From Corynebacterium ulceribovis DSM 45146 (GTDB lineage Bacteria > Actinomycetota > Actinomycetes > Mycobacteriales > Mycobacteriaceae): DNA of 64,000 bases. A program made the position numbers and the translations under genes. Positions within the stretch are counted from its first letter, which is position 1, and each line of letters begins with the position of its first letter. The stretch spans positions 810,823 through 874,822 of the forward strand of contig NZ_AQUY01000001.1 in the NCBI RefSeq assembly GCF_000372445.1. The letters run 5' to 3'. Below, one piece after another: positions 18,368 to 26,794 of the stretch. The notes below the pieces were generated by a model. It made no database searches. It was given only the letters and a program-made list of their open reading frames with translations, and was not told the origin of the DNA.

Positions 18368-19900
18368 GTGAATACCCCAGCTTCTCCCGCCCCTGCCGTG
18401 CCCCGCACCTACGAAGTGCGGACCTTTGGCTGCCAAATGAACGTCCACGACTCCGAGCGGCTATCCGGCCTATTGGAAGATAGCGGATATGTGCGCGCAG
18501 CAGACGGAACCGAAGCAGACGTCATCGTCTTCAATACCTGCGCAGTCCGTGAAAACGCTGACAAGCGGCTCTACGGCACCCTCGGTGCACTCCGCCCAGT
18601 CAAAGACGGCCACCCAGGCATGCAAATTGCCGTGGGCGGTTGCATGGCTCAAAAAGACGGCGACGCTGTCGTCAAACAAGCCCCATGGGTTGACGTGGTG
18701 TTCGGCACCCACAACATGGGATCCCTGCCAGCACTGCTGGAGCGTTCTCGACACAATAAAGCAGCCGAAGTGGAAATTGTCGACGCACTAGAAGCTTTCC
18801 CATCCGTGCTGCCAGCTAAACGCGAATCTGCCTACGCAGGCTGGGTGAGTGTCTCGGTCGGCTGCAACAACACCTGCACCTTCTGCATTGTGCCGTCGCT
18901 GCGCGGCAAAGAACTCGACCGTCGCCCCGGCGAGATCCTCGCGGAAGTCAAAGCACTCGTAGACCAAGGCGTATCGGAAGTGACACTGTTGGGACAAAAC
19001 GTCAACGCCTATGGTGTGCACTTTGCGGACCCAGAACTTGAGCGTGACCGGAGTGCATTTTCTAAACTGCTCCGCGCTTGCGGTGATATTGAAGGCTTGG
19101 AACGGGTTCGGTTCACCAGCCCGCACCCAGCAGAATTCACCGACGATGTGATCGATGCGATGGCCGAGACCCCAAATGTGTGCCACCAGCTGCACATGCC
19201 GCTGCAATCAGGCTCCGACAAAGTGCTCAAAGACATGCGCCGCAGCTACCGCAGCGCGAAGTTCCTCGGCATTTTGGACAAGGTCCGCGAACGCATGCCA
19301 GACGCATCCATCACCACCGATATCATCGTCGGCTTCCCAGGTGAAACGGAAGAAGACTTCCAAGCAACCCTAGACGTGGTTGAGAAGGCACGTTTTACCT
19401 CTGCTTACACCTTCCAATACTCCAAGCGCCCCGGCACTCCAGCTGCCACGATGCCGAACCAAGTCCCGAAGCATGTCGTTGCTGAGCGCTACCAGCGACT
19501 ACTCAACCTGCAGGAACGGATTTGTGAGGAAGAAAACGCGAAGCTGATTGGCCGAGTCGTTGAAGTCCTCATTGCCGAAGGTGAAGGCCGGAAGAACGCC
19601 GAAACTGCCCGCATGTCGGGTCGTGCCCGGGACGGTCGTCTGGTGCACTTCCGTCCAGAAGGCCGAATTGATGGCGAGCTCCGAGCCGGAGACTACGTCA
19701 CCGTGGAAGTCACTGGCTCGGCGCCCTTTTTCCTCCTAGCCGACGCTGGAGTGCTGAGCCACCGTCGAACCAAAGCCGGTGACATGAGCGCAGCAGGCAA
19801 AACCCCAACCACCGCACCCGTGGGAGTTGGTCTCGGATTGCCAAAAATCGGCCGCCCAGCCAAACAAAAGGAAGAATCGATAGGATGCGGCTGTGACTAG
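18368..19900 (+). CDS. miaB: tRNA-2-methylthio-N6-dimethylallyladenosine synthase
   Basis: MiaB is a radical SAM methylthiotransferase that converts i6A37 to ms2i6A37 in tRNA. The 510-residue protein has the N-terminal cluster cysteines (C22 in FGCQMN, C58 in NTCAVRENA, and a third in VGGCMAQ near 93), the radical [11 protein letters not shown] motif at residues 166-173, and a C-terminal TRAM domain. A short low-complexity tail ends in GCGCD, an extra cysteine pair not part of the usual enzyme. It starts with GTG, likely leaderless. The downstream membrane protein overlaps its last 8 bases. miaA, which makes the substrate i6A, is about 4.5 kb away. Confidence 0.95.
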   Translation: MNTPASPAPAVPRTYEVRTFGCQMNVHDSERLSGLLEDSGYVRAADGTEADVIVFNTCAVRENADKRLYGTLGALRPVKDGHPGMQIAVGGCMAQKDGDAVVKQAPWVDVVFGTHNMGSLPALLERSRHNKAAEVEIVDALEAFPSVLPAKRESAYAGWVSVSVGCNNTCTFCIVPSLRGKELDRRPGEILAEVKALVDQGVSEVTLLGQNVNAYGVHFADPELERDRSAFSKLLRACGDIEGLERVRFTSPHPAEFTDDVIDAMAETPNVCHQLHMPLQSGSDKVLKDMRRSYRSAKFLGILDKVRERMPDASITTDIIVGFPGETEEDFQATLDVVEKARFTSAYTFQYSKRPGTPAATMPNQVPKHVVAERYQRLLNLQERICEEENAKLIGRVVEVLIAEGEGRKNAETARMSGRARDGRLVHFRPEGRIDGELRAGDYVTVEVTGSAPFFLLADAGVLSHRRTKAGDMSAAGKTPTTAPVGVGLGLPKIGRPAKQKEESIGCGCD

Positions 19901-20525
19901 TTCAGAGCAAGACATGCAACATGACCAGCAAAAAACTGACAAGGGTGGCGTGACCCAAGTAGTACTTGGCGGAGCTAAAGCCCCACTCCTGATCGGCATG
20001 GCGCTAGGTATCGTCGCCCTTGGCTTAGGAGGCTTCGGCCCCAACAGTCCGGGACTGTTGGACTTGTCTTTGCCAGAGAAGGTTTTCACCACCTGCCTGA
20101 CACTGTTTACTGTGCTGGGCAGCGCTCTGGTGCTGCTGACCCGAAAGGCCCTCGTTGCCTACATCGCGGCGGCAGGTTCCTTTTTCACGTTCGGATTCTC
20201 CATCTTCTCGGTGTGGATGGAACAGACCGGCATGGGGGCAGGAAATGACACAGTGACGCGAGTTGGCTACTACCTCGGTATGCTGGCGGCCATTTTGGTT
20301 CTTTCTAGTTTGGTAACTATCGTTTTTAGGCGAACCCCAGCTCAGATTGCAGCGGCACAGGCGCGCACCACCAAGGCGCGTCGCGTTGAAACTGAGTTGG
20401 AAAACAACCTCATAGCGCATCGCACCGCAGCTTCGGAAACCCCAGACGCTGCGGCGACTGAGGTGGATGAACGTCGTAAACGCCACCGCGGCCGACAGAA
20501 TAAGTCGCAACCCTCTCCAGAATAG
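19893..20525 (+). CDS. Four-helix membrane protein of unknown function, coupled to miaB
   Basis: A 210-residue protein with a polar N-terminus, about four hydrophobic segments (residues 35-52, 67-85, 88-108, 125-145) and a basic, Arg/Lys-rich C-terminal tail, probably cytoplasmic. It starts with GTG and overlaps the miaB end by 8 bases, so it is likely translationally coupled. A membrane protein in this place is conserved in corynebacteria as remembered; I cannot assign a function and recognise no family motif. Confidence 0.7.
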   Translation: MTSSEQDMQHDQQKTDKGGVTQVVLGGAKAPLLIGMALGIVALGLGGFGPNSPGLLDLSLPEKVFTTCLTLFTVLGSALVLLTRKALVAYIAAAGSFFTFGFSIFSVWMEQTGMGAGNDTVTRVGYYLGMLAAILVLSSLVTIVFRRTPAQIAAAQARTTKARRVETELENNLIAHRTAASETPDAAATEVDERRKRHRGRQNKSQPSPE

Positions 20526-20604
20526 AACGCCAGCCACCACGCAGGCCCAGAAATGACGGATTTCCCCACCATGGGAAACTCGGCGCTTTCACATTCTGCG
20601 GGCA

Positions 20605-20625
20605 TTGATGCCACCAAAGCATCAA
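20605..20625 (+). repeat. Inverted repeat in the brnQ leader
   Basis: TTGATGC (20605-20611) and GCATCAA (20619-20625) form a perfect 7-bp inverted repeat with a 7-base centre, 46 bases before the brnQ ATG. It could be an operator or an RNA hairpin; no T run follows it. Confidence 0.45.
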
Positions 20626-20670
20626 CACCACTGACCACACCTCAGGCTGTTGAAAGGCGGAACCCTCACG

Positions 20671-22107
20671 ATGACTAAGCCTGCGACCGCTTCCAACCAA
20701 AGCGGAAACAAACGGACCATCACGCATATCCTTATTGCTGGTCTGATGCTCTTCTCCATGTTCTTCGGAGCAGGCAACCTAATCTTCCCACCTATGCTGG
20801 GCGTCGAAGCCGGCAGCAACTTCACTCCGGCAATGATCGGCTTCCTGCTGACCGGCGTCGGCCTGCCAGTCGTGTCGATGATTGCCATCGCCATCTCCGG
20901 TGACAATATCCACGACCTTGCCCGCCGCGGCGGCGTCATCTTCGGATACGCCTTCCCCGTGCTGGTATACCTGTCCATCGGCGCGCTCTACGCCATGCCC
21001 CGAACCGGGGCAGTGAGCTTTTCCACCGCAGTAGTCCCACTGACGGGCTGGAACTCCACCACCGCATCGGCAATCTTTAACATCATTTTCTTCGGTGTGG
21101 CCTTTGCACTGGTGTACAAGCCAAATAACTTGATGGACTCGCTGGGCCGTATTGTCACGCCAGCTTTGCTGATCCTCATCACCGCTCTGGTGATCCTTGC
21201 CGTGGCGAAATTGAAGGACAATGGTCTCGAACCATCCGGTGACTTCACTGAGAATCCACTTGCCACTGGCTTCGTCAACGGCTACCTGACGATGGACTCC
21301 TTGGCCGCGTTGGCTTTCGGCATCATTGTTATCTCGGCGCTGCGCTACAAGGGTGTTCCTGAAGGTGCCACGATGGTGCGTTCGGCCACCTATGTCGGCA
21401 TTATCGCCGGTGTGCTGCTTGGCGCGGTCTATGTGGGGCTTGGCCTAGTGGGTCAGGTCATTCCAAACCCAACGTCCTACGGCGAAGGCGCAGCACTGTT
21501 GTCAGATGCTGCCTCGTTGACCATGGGCGAAGTCGGTCGCACCATTTTCGGACTGATCGTGTTGCTGGCCTGCATCGGTACCGCAGCGGGCCTCATGGGC
21601 GCCTGCTCGGAGTTCTTCCACGAATTGCTGCCGGGCATCCCATACCGTGCCTGGGCGATCATTTTCACCCTGACTTCCATCACCATTGCGACTGCCGGTC
21701 TGGAAGTTGTGCTCGCCATCGCCGTTCCAATCATTGGTTTCCTGTACCCACCGGCTATGACCCTGGTGGCGCTGCGCCTGCTGGAACCACTGGTCAAGCC
21801 GCGGATGCGGTTTAGCTACTACTTCGGTCTGTATGTCGCCACCGCATGGGCACTGATGATGAGCCTGCGTGCTTCCGGCATCGGCGAAGCCCTCTTCGAC
21901 GCACTGATTGGTTGGGCACCGGGCGACGCCATCGACTTGGGTTGGGCCATGCCAACGCTTGTCGCCGCCATTATTGGCTTGGTCATCGACGTGGCCCGCG
22001 GCGAAGAAAAGCCAGTGTCCGGCCACGAACTCATCGCCCAAGAGCTTGCTGACGAATTGGACAGCGAATCTGACACTGCGCCAGCTTCTGCAGATCTGAA
22101 GGCGTAA
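20671..22107 (+). CDS. brnQ: Branched-chain amino acid carrier (LIVCS family)
   Basis: A 478-residue membrane protein with about twelve hydrophobic segments. The opening LFSMFFGAGNLIFPPMLG (about residues 28-45) is the LIVCS family signature, shared with the sodium-coupled leucine/isoleucine/valine carrier BrnQ. The C-terminal 40 residues are hydrophilic and acidic. The ATG at 20671 has AAAGGCGG ending 10 bases upstream. A 145-base leader with an inverted repeat precedes it, and a bidirectional terminator follows. Confidence 0.92.
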   Translation: MTKPATASNQSGNKRTITHILIAGLMLFSMFFGAGNLIFPPMLGVEAGSNFTPAMIGFLLTGVGLPVVSMIAIAISGDNIHDLARRGGVIFGYAFPVLVYLSIGALYAMPRTGAVSFSTAVVPLTGWNSTTASAIFNIIFFGVAFALVYKPNNLMDSLGRIVTPALLILITALVILAVAKLKDNGLEPSGDFTENPLATGFVNGYLTMDSLAALAFGIIVISALRYKGVPEGATMVRSATYVGIIAGVLLGAVYVGLGLVGQVIPNPTSYGEGAALLSDAASLTMGEVGRTIFGLIVLLACIGTAAGLMGACSEFFHELLPGIPYRAWAIIFTLTSITIATAGLEVVLAIAVPIIGFLYPPAMTLVALRLLEPLVKPRMRFSYYFGLYVATAWALMMSLRASGIGEALFDALIGWAPGDAIDLGWAMPTLVAAIIGLVIDVARGEEKPVSGHELIAQELADELDSESDTAPASADLKA

Positions 22108-22148
22108 GTCGCATTGCCGCCCGGCGGACGTCAATAAGCCCAAAGCGA

Positions 22149-22192
22149 AACCGGCTACCTCCCGTAACAATGACGGGAAGCAGCCGGTTTTA
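22149..22192 (+). terminator. Bidirectional terminator between brnQ and the DUF349 gene
   Basis: AACCGGCT...TCCCGT (22149-22165) pairs with ACGGGA...AGCCGGTT (22172-22190) around a short loop, followed by T residues; the minus strand also reads TTT after the stem. It lies between two convergent genes and can serve both. Confidence 0.8.
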
Positions 22193-22218
22193 GTGTTAGC
22201 TGTGCAGGCTAGTGGCAG

Positions 22219-23595
22219 CTAGCGGTCCTCGACTGCGGACAGCGCAGCCTCAGCCCACTCACGCCACTGCGCAGCAGAAGCACGGGCTTCATCAGCCTTC
22301 TTGGACTTGCCCGCCTTATCGAACTTCGCGGCCTGCGCCTCAAACTCCTCAGCCTTGACAATGAACTGATTGGCACGGGACTGCGCCTCAGGGTCGTTGC
22401 GGCGCCATTCCTTATCTTCGGCAGACTGGACGCGACCTTCTAGACCACGAATCTTTTCTTCGTACTCACGGACACGGCCACGTGGGACGTAACCAATTTC
22501 CTCCCACTTTTCCTGCAGCTCGCGCAGCGCCGACTTCGCCTTGTCTAGGTCCTTGTCGGGATCAATGAGCTCGTCGTACTGCGCAATCAGCTCATCCTTC
22601 GCCACGGCGTTCGCTTCGAACTCCTCGTCGCGCTGCTTCGACACAGCATTCCGTGCAGCGAAGAAGTGGTCCTGCGCGGCCTTAAACCGAGCCCACAGCT
22701 TGTCATCGATTTCGCGAGGAGCGCGGCCAGCGGCCTTCCACTCCTGCATCAGCGCCGAAAACGCGCGCGCCGTGTCATTCCACTCGGTGGAATCTTGCAT
22801 CGCCTCAGCACGCTCGACAAGCTCTTCCTTCACATCGCGAGCCTTCGCTCGGTTGCGGTCGAGCTCTGCGAAGTGGGAACCACGACGGCGGTTGAATGCA
22901 TCCCGAGCGCGCGAGTAACGCTTCCACAGCACGTCATCGGTTTTGCGGTCCACACCGCGAATCGTCTTCCACTCATCCAAAATGGCGCGCAGCCGGTCTC
23001 CGGCGGCCTTCCACTCCGTGGAGTCCGCACCAATCGCCTCTGCTTCAGCAGCGAGCTCTTCCTTACGAGCAATCGCCGCAGTGCGCCGCTCTTCCTTGAC
23101 ATGCTTGGCCTGCTCACCAGCAGCGTCCGCATCGGACATGACGGTGATCAGACGTTGCTGGAGCGCCGCGATGTCGCCAATAACAGTGGCCTCCGGCAGG
23201 GTAGCGGCAATTTCCTCGGCCGCCTTCTTCAGCTTCGGTGCCTCATCCGGGTGGGAGACGATACGCGCTTCCAGCAGCTCGATCTCCACCACGATGTCCT
23301 GGTAGCGGCCGGCAAAGTGCTTAAGGCCCTCTTCTTTTGTGCCCGCTTGCCAAGAACCAATCTGACGTTCGCCATCCGCAGTTTTCAGCCACACAGCGCC
23401 ATCGTCATCAATCCGACCGAACTCATTCGGGTCGAAAGCCTCCGCTGGGGCAACGACTACTGGCACAACTGGGGTAGCAGCGGCGCGGGAACCAGGACGT
23501 GGGCCCGGGCGCGGACCGGGCTTGGGACCCGGCTTAGGACCTGGCTTTGCGCCATTTTCGGTGGCCTTGCTTGGTGCTGGGTTCTCGTTTGACAT
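22219..23595 (-). CDS. DUF349 domain-containing coiled-coil protein
   Basis: A 458-residue hydrophilic protein built from several DUF349 repeats, each with a W-K-x-(A/T)-G/I-R core (WKAAGDRLRAILDEWKTI, WKAAGRAPREIDDKLWARFK, EKWEEIGYVPRGRV). The helices are long and charged, likely coiled coils. The N-terminus has a KPGPKPGPRPGPRPG repeat of about 20 residues, a proline-rich flexible tail. Function is unknown; DUF349 proteins are common in actinobacteria and some are linked to RNA or nucleoid binding. ATG 23595 has GAGGAA 8 bases upstream; a longer in-frame reading exists but is not supported. Confidence 0.85.
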   Translation of the reverse strand: MSNENPAPSKATENGAKPGPKPGPKPGPRPGPRPGSRAAATPVVPVVVAPAEAFDPNEFGRIDDDGAVWLKTADGERQIGSWQAGTKEEGLKHFAGRYQDIVVEIELLEARIVSHPDEAPKLKKAAEEIAATLPEATVIGDIAALQQRLITVMSDADAAGEQAKHVKEERRTAAIARKEELAAEAEAIGADSTEWKAAGDRLRAILDEWKTIRGVDRKTDDVLWKRYSRARDAFNRRRGSHFAELDRNRAKARDVKEELVERAEAMQDSTEWNDTARAFSALMQEWKAAGRAPREIDDKLWARFKAAQDHFFAARNAVSKQRDEEFEANAVAKDELIAQYDELIDPDKDLDKAKSALRELQEKWEEIGYVPRGRVREYEEKIRGLEGRVQSAEDKEWRRNDPEAQSRANQFIVKAEEFEAQAAKFDKAGKSKKADEARASAAQWREWAEAALSAVEDR

Positions 23596-23743
23596 GGTTT
23601 TCGGTTCCTCGTTTCCCGCCGCGCGACACGGCTGCCAAGACATGTAATGCGAACGCAATTGTACGCACAACTTTAGATAGCTAAGTATGACAAATGCCGA
23701 AACCTTTCGTGGGATGACTACCCCTACAAAACCCACCATTAGC

Positions 23744-23749
23744 TACGGT
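23744..23749 (+). promoter_or_regulatory. Likely -10 element for a leaderless gene at 23757
   Basis: TACGGT ends exactly 7 bases before the GTG at 23757, with no ribosome binding site between. Confidence 0.45.
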
Positions 23750-23756
23750 TGAACAT

Positions 23757-24383
23757 GTGGATGCAAAACTTCTCATTGTCCCTGGAGCCCCGCTGCTGGT
23801 CCGCGACCTAGCCGGCGACGATCCGGCCGCCGCTAGCCTGCACGCCGACGTTGTCGCCGCAGTGCGAGAATTTGCTGCCGGTGAACCTGTTGACGTGGTC
23901 ATTGCTGACGACGAACGCTGGCATACCGAACACGAAGGCTCCTTCAAAGCCTGGGGCGCTGATTTGACCGTCGGCTATGGCAAAACGTTGCCGGAGCTGG
24001 TTGCCCGGTACTTAGCCCGTGAGGCGGGTACAACGGTTGGGCTGGTACTGACTGGCTTGCCAGATATGGCTGAGTACCCCAATAAGGTGCTGGTAGTGGC
24101 GGAGGGGACCGCCGCACTGACCGAGCGTGCCCCAATGGCGTTCCAGCAACGCGCGGTGGATATTGAGTCCTACCTCGAGGCGATTGCCGGGGGTGATGTC
24201 AGTACCAGCCACCGTGGCGCCGCAGATTTGGCGTCAGTTGGCCAAGACAACTGGGAACCAGTGGGCCTATTTACCGGCCCGCTGTGGATGGATTTGGCTG
24301 CGCAGCGACCGGCGGACAAGCAGCTATTGGTGCATAACACGGAGTTTGGTGTGGGATATTTTGTGGCTCGGTGGTCGTGGTGA
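23757..24383 (+). CDS. Conserved hypothetical protein coupled to miaA (class III dioxygenase-like fold)
   Basis: A 208-residue soluble Ala/Val-rich protein. The opening [18 protein letters not shown], a central [16 protein letters not shown] and the ending [12 protein letters not shown] resemble the LigB/MEMO-like extradiol dioxygenase fold at low level; the metal histidines of true dioxygenases are not evident, so catalysis is doubtful. A protein of this type lies directly upstream of miaA in mycobacteria (Rv2728c position) and corynebacteria. The start GTG appears leaderless and the stop overlaps the miaA GTG. A link to tRNA modification is suggested only by this coupling. Confidence 0.7.
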   Translation: MDAKLLIVPGAPLLVRDLAGDDPAAASLHADVVAAVREFAAGEPVDVVIADDERWHTEHEGSFKAWGADLTVGYGKTLPELVARYLAREAGTTVGLVLTGLPDMAEYPNKVLVVAEGTAALTERAPMAFQQRAVDIESYLEAIAGGDVSTSHRGAADLASVGQDNWEPVGLFTGPLWMDLAAQRPADKQLLVHNTEFGVGYFVARWSW

Positions 24384-25339
24384 CCCAACGGGACGCACCT
24401 GCCTCAGGGTTCATTGGGGCTGATGGTTTGCCGCGCCCAATTGCGGTAGTTGGACCCACCGCATCCGGTAAATCCGAACTTGGCCTGAAACTGGCGGAAC
24501 TGTTGGGTGGGGAAGTCGTCAACGTCGATTCCATGCAGCTGTACCGCGGTATGGATATTGGCACCGCGAAGTTGTCGGTGCCTGAACGCCGCGGGATTCC
24601 GCATCATCAGCTTGATGTTTTGGAAGTGACTGAGCCAGCGTCGGTTGCAAAATACCAGCAGGCAGCGGTCGCGGATGTGGAAGGTATTCGACAGCGCGGC
24701 CGGGTGCCGATTTTGGTCGGTGGGTCGATGCTTTATGTTCAGTCGCTTGTTGACGATTGGGAGTTTCCGCCCACGGACGCCGCCGTGCGCGCAAAATGGA
24801 TGGCCCGGCAGGACGAAATTGGGGTCTCGGCATTGCACGCGGAACTAGCGAAAATTGATCCGCAGGCCGCAGCCACGATTGAGCAACAAGATCCTCGTCG
24901 CATTGTCCGGGCGCTGGAGGTCATTGAACTGACCGGTAAGCCTTACCAGGCGTCCACGCCGCCCATCGATGCGCCGCCGCGGTGGAACACCGTGATTTTG
25001 GGGCTGCGCACGGAAACGCAGTGGCTTAACCCTCGGATTGAGCAGCGCACCGCAATGATGTTTGACGCTGGTTTCGTCAAGGAAGTTGAAGACTTGCTGC
25101 CGTGCGGACTGCGTGAGGGGGTGACCGCTAGCCGCGCAATTGGTTACGCGCAGGTGTTGGCGATGTTCGATGGGGAGTATGACCTAGCCGAAGCGCAGGA
25201 ACGGACAGTGACAGGCACCCGTCGGTATGTTCGTCGCCAGCGGGCGTGGTTCAAACGCGACCCACGCACATTGTGGTTGGACGCAGCGGGGGACACTTTT
25301 GCGCAGGCTCGGCAGGCGCTAACGGCGGTGTCTAACTAG
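24380..25339 (+). CDS. miaA: tRNA dimethylallyltransferase
   Basis: MiaA transfers the dimethylallyl group to A37 of tRNAs reading UNN codons. The 319-residue protein has the P-loop GPTASGKS (residues 25-32), the [15 protein letters not shown] substrate loop, the HHQLDV segment and the [12 protein letters not shown]-terminal tRNA-binding motif. I chose GTG 24380, which overlaps the preceding stop as GTGA; a GTG at 24371 is also in frame. In mycobacteria and C. glutamicum miaA is followed by dapF; here it is followed by a convergent unknown gene instead. Confidence 0.95.
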   Translation: MTQRDAPASGFIGADGLPRPIAVVGPTASGKSELGLKLAELLGGEVVNVDSMQLYRGMDIGTAKLSVPERRGIPHHQLDVLEVTEPASVAKYQQAAVADVEGIRQRGRVPILVGGSMLYVQSLVDDWEFPPTDAAVRAKWMARQDEIGVSALHAELAKIDPQAAATIEQQDPRRIVRALEVIELTGKPYQASTPPIDAPPRWNTVILGLRTETQWLNPRIEQRTAMMFDAGFVKEVEDLLPCGLREGVTASRAIGYAQVLAMFDGEYDLAEAQERTVTGTRRYVRRQRAWFKRDPRTLWLDAAGDTFAQARQALTAVSN

Positions 25340-25353
25340 GACTGTTCGCCTAT

Positions 25354-25875
25354 CTAGGACAGTTCGTCCGACGACGGGCCCTGCCCGTAAGCGAGAGCCG
25401 CTACGCGGGCGCGGCGCCACAAGTCTCGGAGTTCGCTGGTGTGGCGGTCAGTGGAGTTGAGCAACCGCTCTAGTTCGCTCTCCGACAAGCGGTAGCTGCT
25501 ATCTAGGCGGGTGTGAACCGTGCGAGCCCAGCGGCGTGATGCGGCGGCAGAATCATGGAATTCCGCGATGACGCCGACGGTGGTGTCCATATTGCGCAAC
25601 TCTGGGCGGCGGAAGGTGCGGTCCGCGAGTTGTTCAGGGTCGTTGCTGTGCAGGAAGGCGGTCCACTGGTCGAGGATGTCGGTGAGGTCTTCCAGGGACA
25701 AGCGGAGCGAATCGACCAAAGCACTGTTGGAAGGCTGCAGGAAACGTCCAACCAGAACCACGCCAATGGACGCGGCAAGGAACCCCACGAGCAGCAGTGG
25801 GGTTCGCATCAACAGCAAAACCAGCACTATGACAAGTGCGAAGCTGAAGAAGAGAAAAAGTGGACTCTGTTTCAT
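25354..25875 (-). CDS. Small two-helix membrane protein of unknown function
   Basis: A 173-residue protein with two adjacent hydrophobic segments at the N-terminus (FLFFSFALVIVLVLLLM and LLLVGFLAASIGVVLVG, residues 6-46) and a soluble helical, charged remainder that probably faces the cytoplasm. I recognise no family. It lies 13 bases after the unknown Cys-tailed gene and on the same strand, so the two are likely an operon. It converges on miaA. The frame continues upstream of the ATG at 25875, but that part overlaps the Cys-rich gene and is not supported. Confidence 0.7.
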   Translation of the reverse strand: MKQSPLFLFFSFALVIVLVLLLMRTPLLLVGFLAASIGVVLVGRFLQPSNSALVDSLRLSLEDLTDILDQWTAFLHSNDPEQLADRTFRRPELRNMDTTVGVIAEFHDSAAASRRWARTVHTRLDSSYRLSESELERLLNSTDRHTSELRDLWRRARVAALAYGQGPSSDELS

Positions 25876-25888
25876 GTTGCTTCCAACT

Positions 25889-26650
25889 CTAATGGCCGCA
25901 GCCGCCTCCGCAACTGCCACAGCCGCCCGTTCCGCAGCTGGCACCAACAGGTTCTAGCACAGTTGCAGTAAGGCTGAAACGGCCGGAAATCACATTGCCG
26001 ACCGCAGGTTCTGGGAAGTCGATTGGCAGGCACAGATCGACTGGGATTGGGGAGTCCACAATGACATGCCAGAACGCCTGCCCAGTAAGGCCATTAGTAC
26101 GCTTTTCGACGCCAGTGACCGTGCCCGCAATTCGCGCCGCGGAATCAGGCTTTGCCGAACCCGACGGGTTCACCACAACGAGGGCACCTTCGGAGATCAG
26201 GATGCGGGGCGCAGCGTCGTGCTCGGCACGATAGGTCGTCTCAGAATCGTAGAGCTTTGCGTCAATAGCAAGTGCAGTGATTGCCACCTGCTGGAACTCT
26301 TGCATGCCGTCCTCAACCAGCAGCGGTCCCTGCGCCAAATTTGCGGTAACAGTTCCGACCTTCATCCCGTCGGCCTCCACCACGTCGATGAGGGCGAGCA
26401 CGTCATCGAGCATGTCGATGTGTGCAGTTGCTTCGCGGGTGCCTTCAAAACCAACCCACGTTGCGAATGGCTCAACACCCAACATGTGGATTCGGGCGCC
26501 GGAGGCTGGATCTTGCCAGCGAACCAATTGGCCGCCGCGTAGTTCACCGTCGACAAACAAGTCATTGGTCGCGATTGCCGCCTGGGCAGCGTCTTGCCAG
26601 CGGGAGTAGTTCAGCCCGAGGCTGGCCATGTCTGCAGTCGTCACGTTCAT
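25889..26650 (-). CDS. Unknown protein with Cys/Gly-rich metal-binding-like C-terminus
   Basis: A 253-residue soluble protein with no recognised catalytic motif. The last 16 residues read CGTGGCGSCGGGCGH, four cysteines in C-x4-C-x2-C-x3-C spacing with a final histidine, which strongly suggests metal or cluster binding. The rest is rich in acidic and hydrophobic residues with an early SLGLNYSRWQDAAQAAIATND stretch. It diverges from hflX, and the membrane-protein gene follows it after 13 bases. Both sit where dapF is found in relatives. I cannot assign a function. Confidence 0.7.
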   Translation of the reverse strand: MNVTTADMASLGLNYSRWQDAAQAAIATNDLFVDGELRGGQLVRWQDPASGARIHMLGVEPFATWVGFEGTREATAHIDMLDDVLALIDVVEADGMKVGTVTANLAQGPLLVEDGMQEFQQVAITALAIDAKLYDSETTYRAEHDAAPRILISEGALVVVNPSGSAKPDSAARIAGTVTGVEKRTNGLTGQAFWHVIVDSPIPVDLCLPIDFPEPAVGNVISGRFSLTATVLEPVGASCGTGGCGSCGGGCGH

Positions 26651-26794
26651 GGATTAAAAGTGTAGTCCGCTTAGGCGAGGCCAACTAAATTCATCACAAC
26701 ATTGTTATCAATTGCACTTTTGCAGTCCTGCCTGGCGGCAGAATTCCCCGAGGATTGCCAGAATTTCCGCAGGTCGTGGCACAATGGGTTAGTA

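Noticed and set aside
20553..20678. A possible 41-residue upstream ORF overlapping the brnQ start
   Set aside because: Weak binding site and no Ile/Val/Leu-rich run as expected of an attenuator peptide; kept only as part of the leader.
22666..23592. A 308-residue plus-strand frame opposite the DUF349 gene
   Set aside because: No start signal or known domain; fully explained by the real gene on the other strand.
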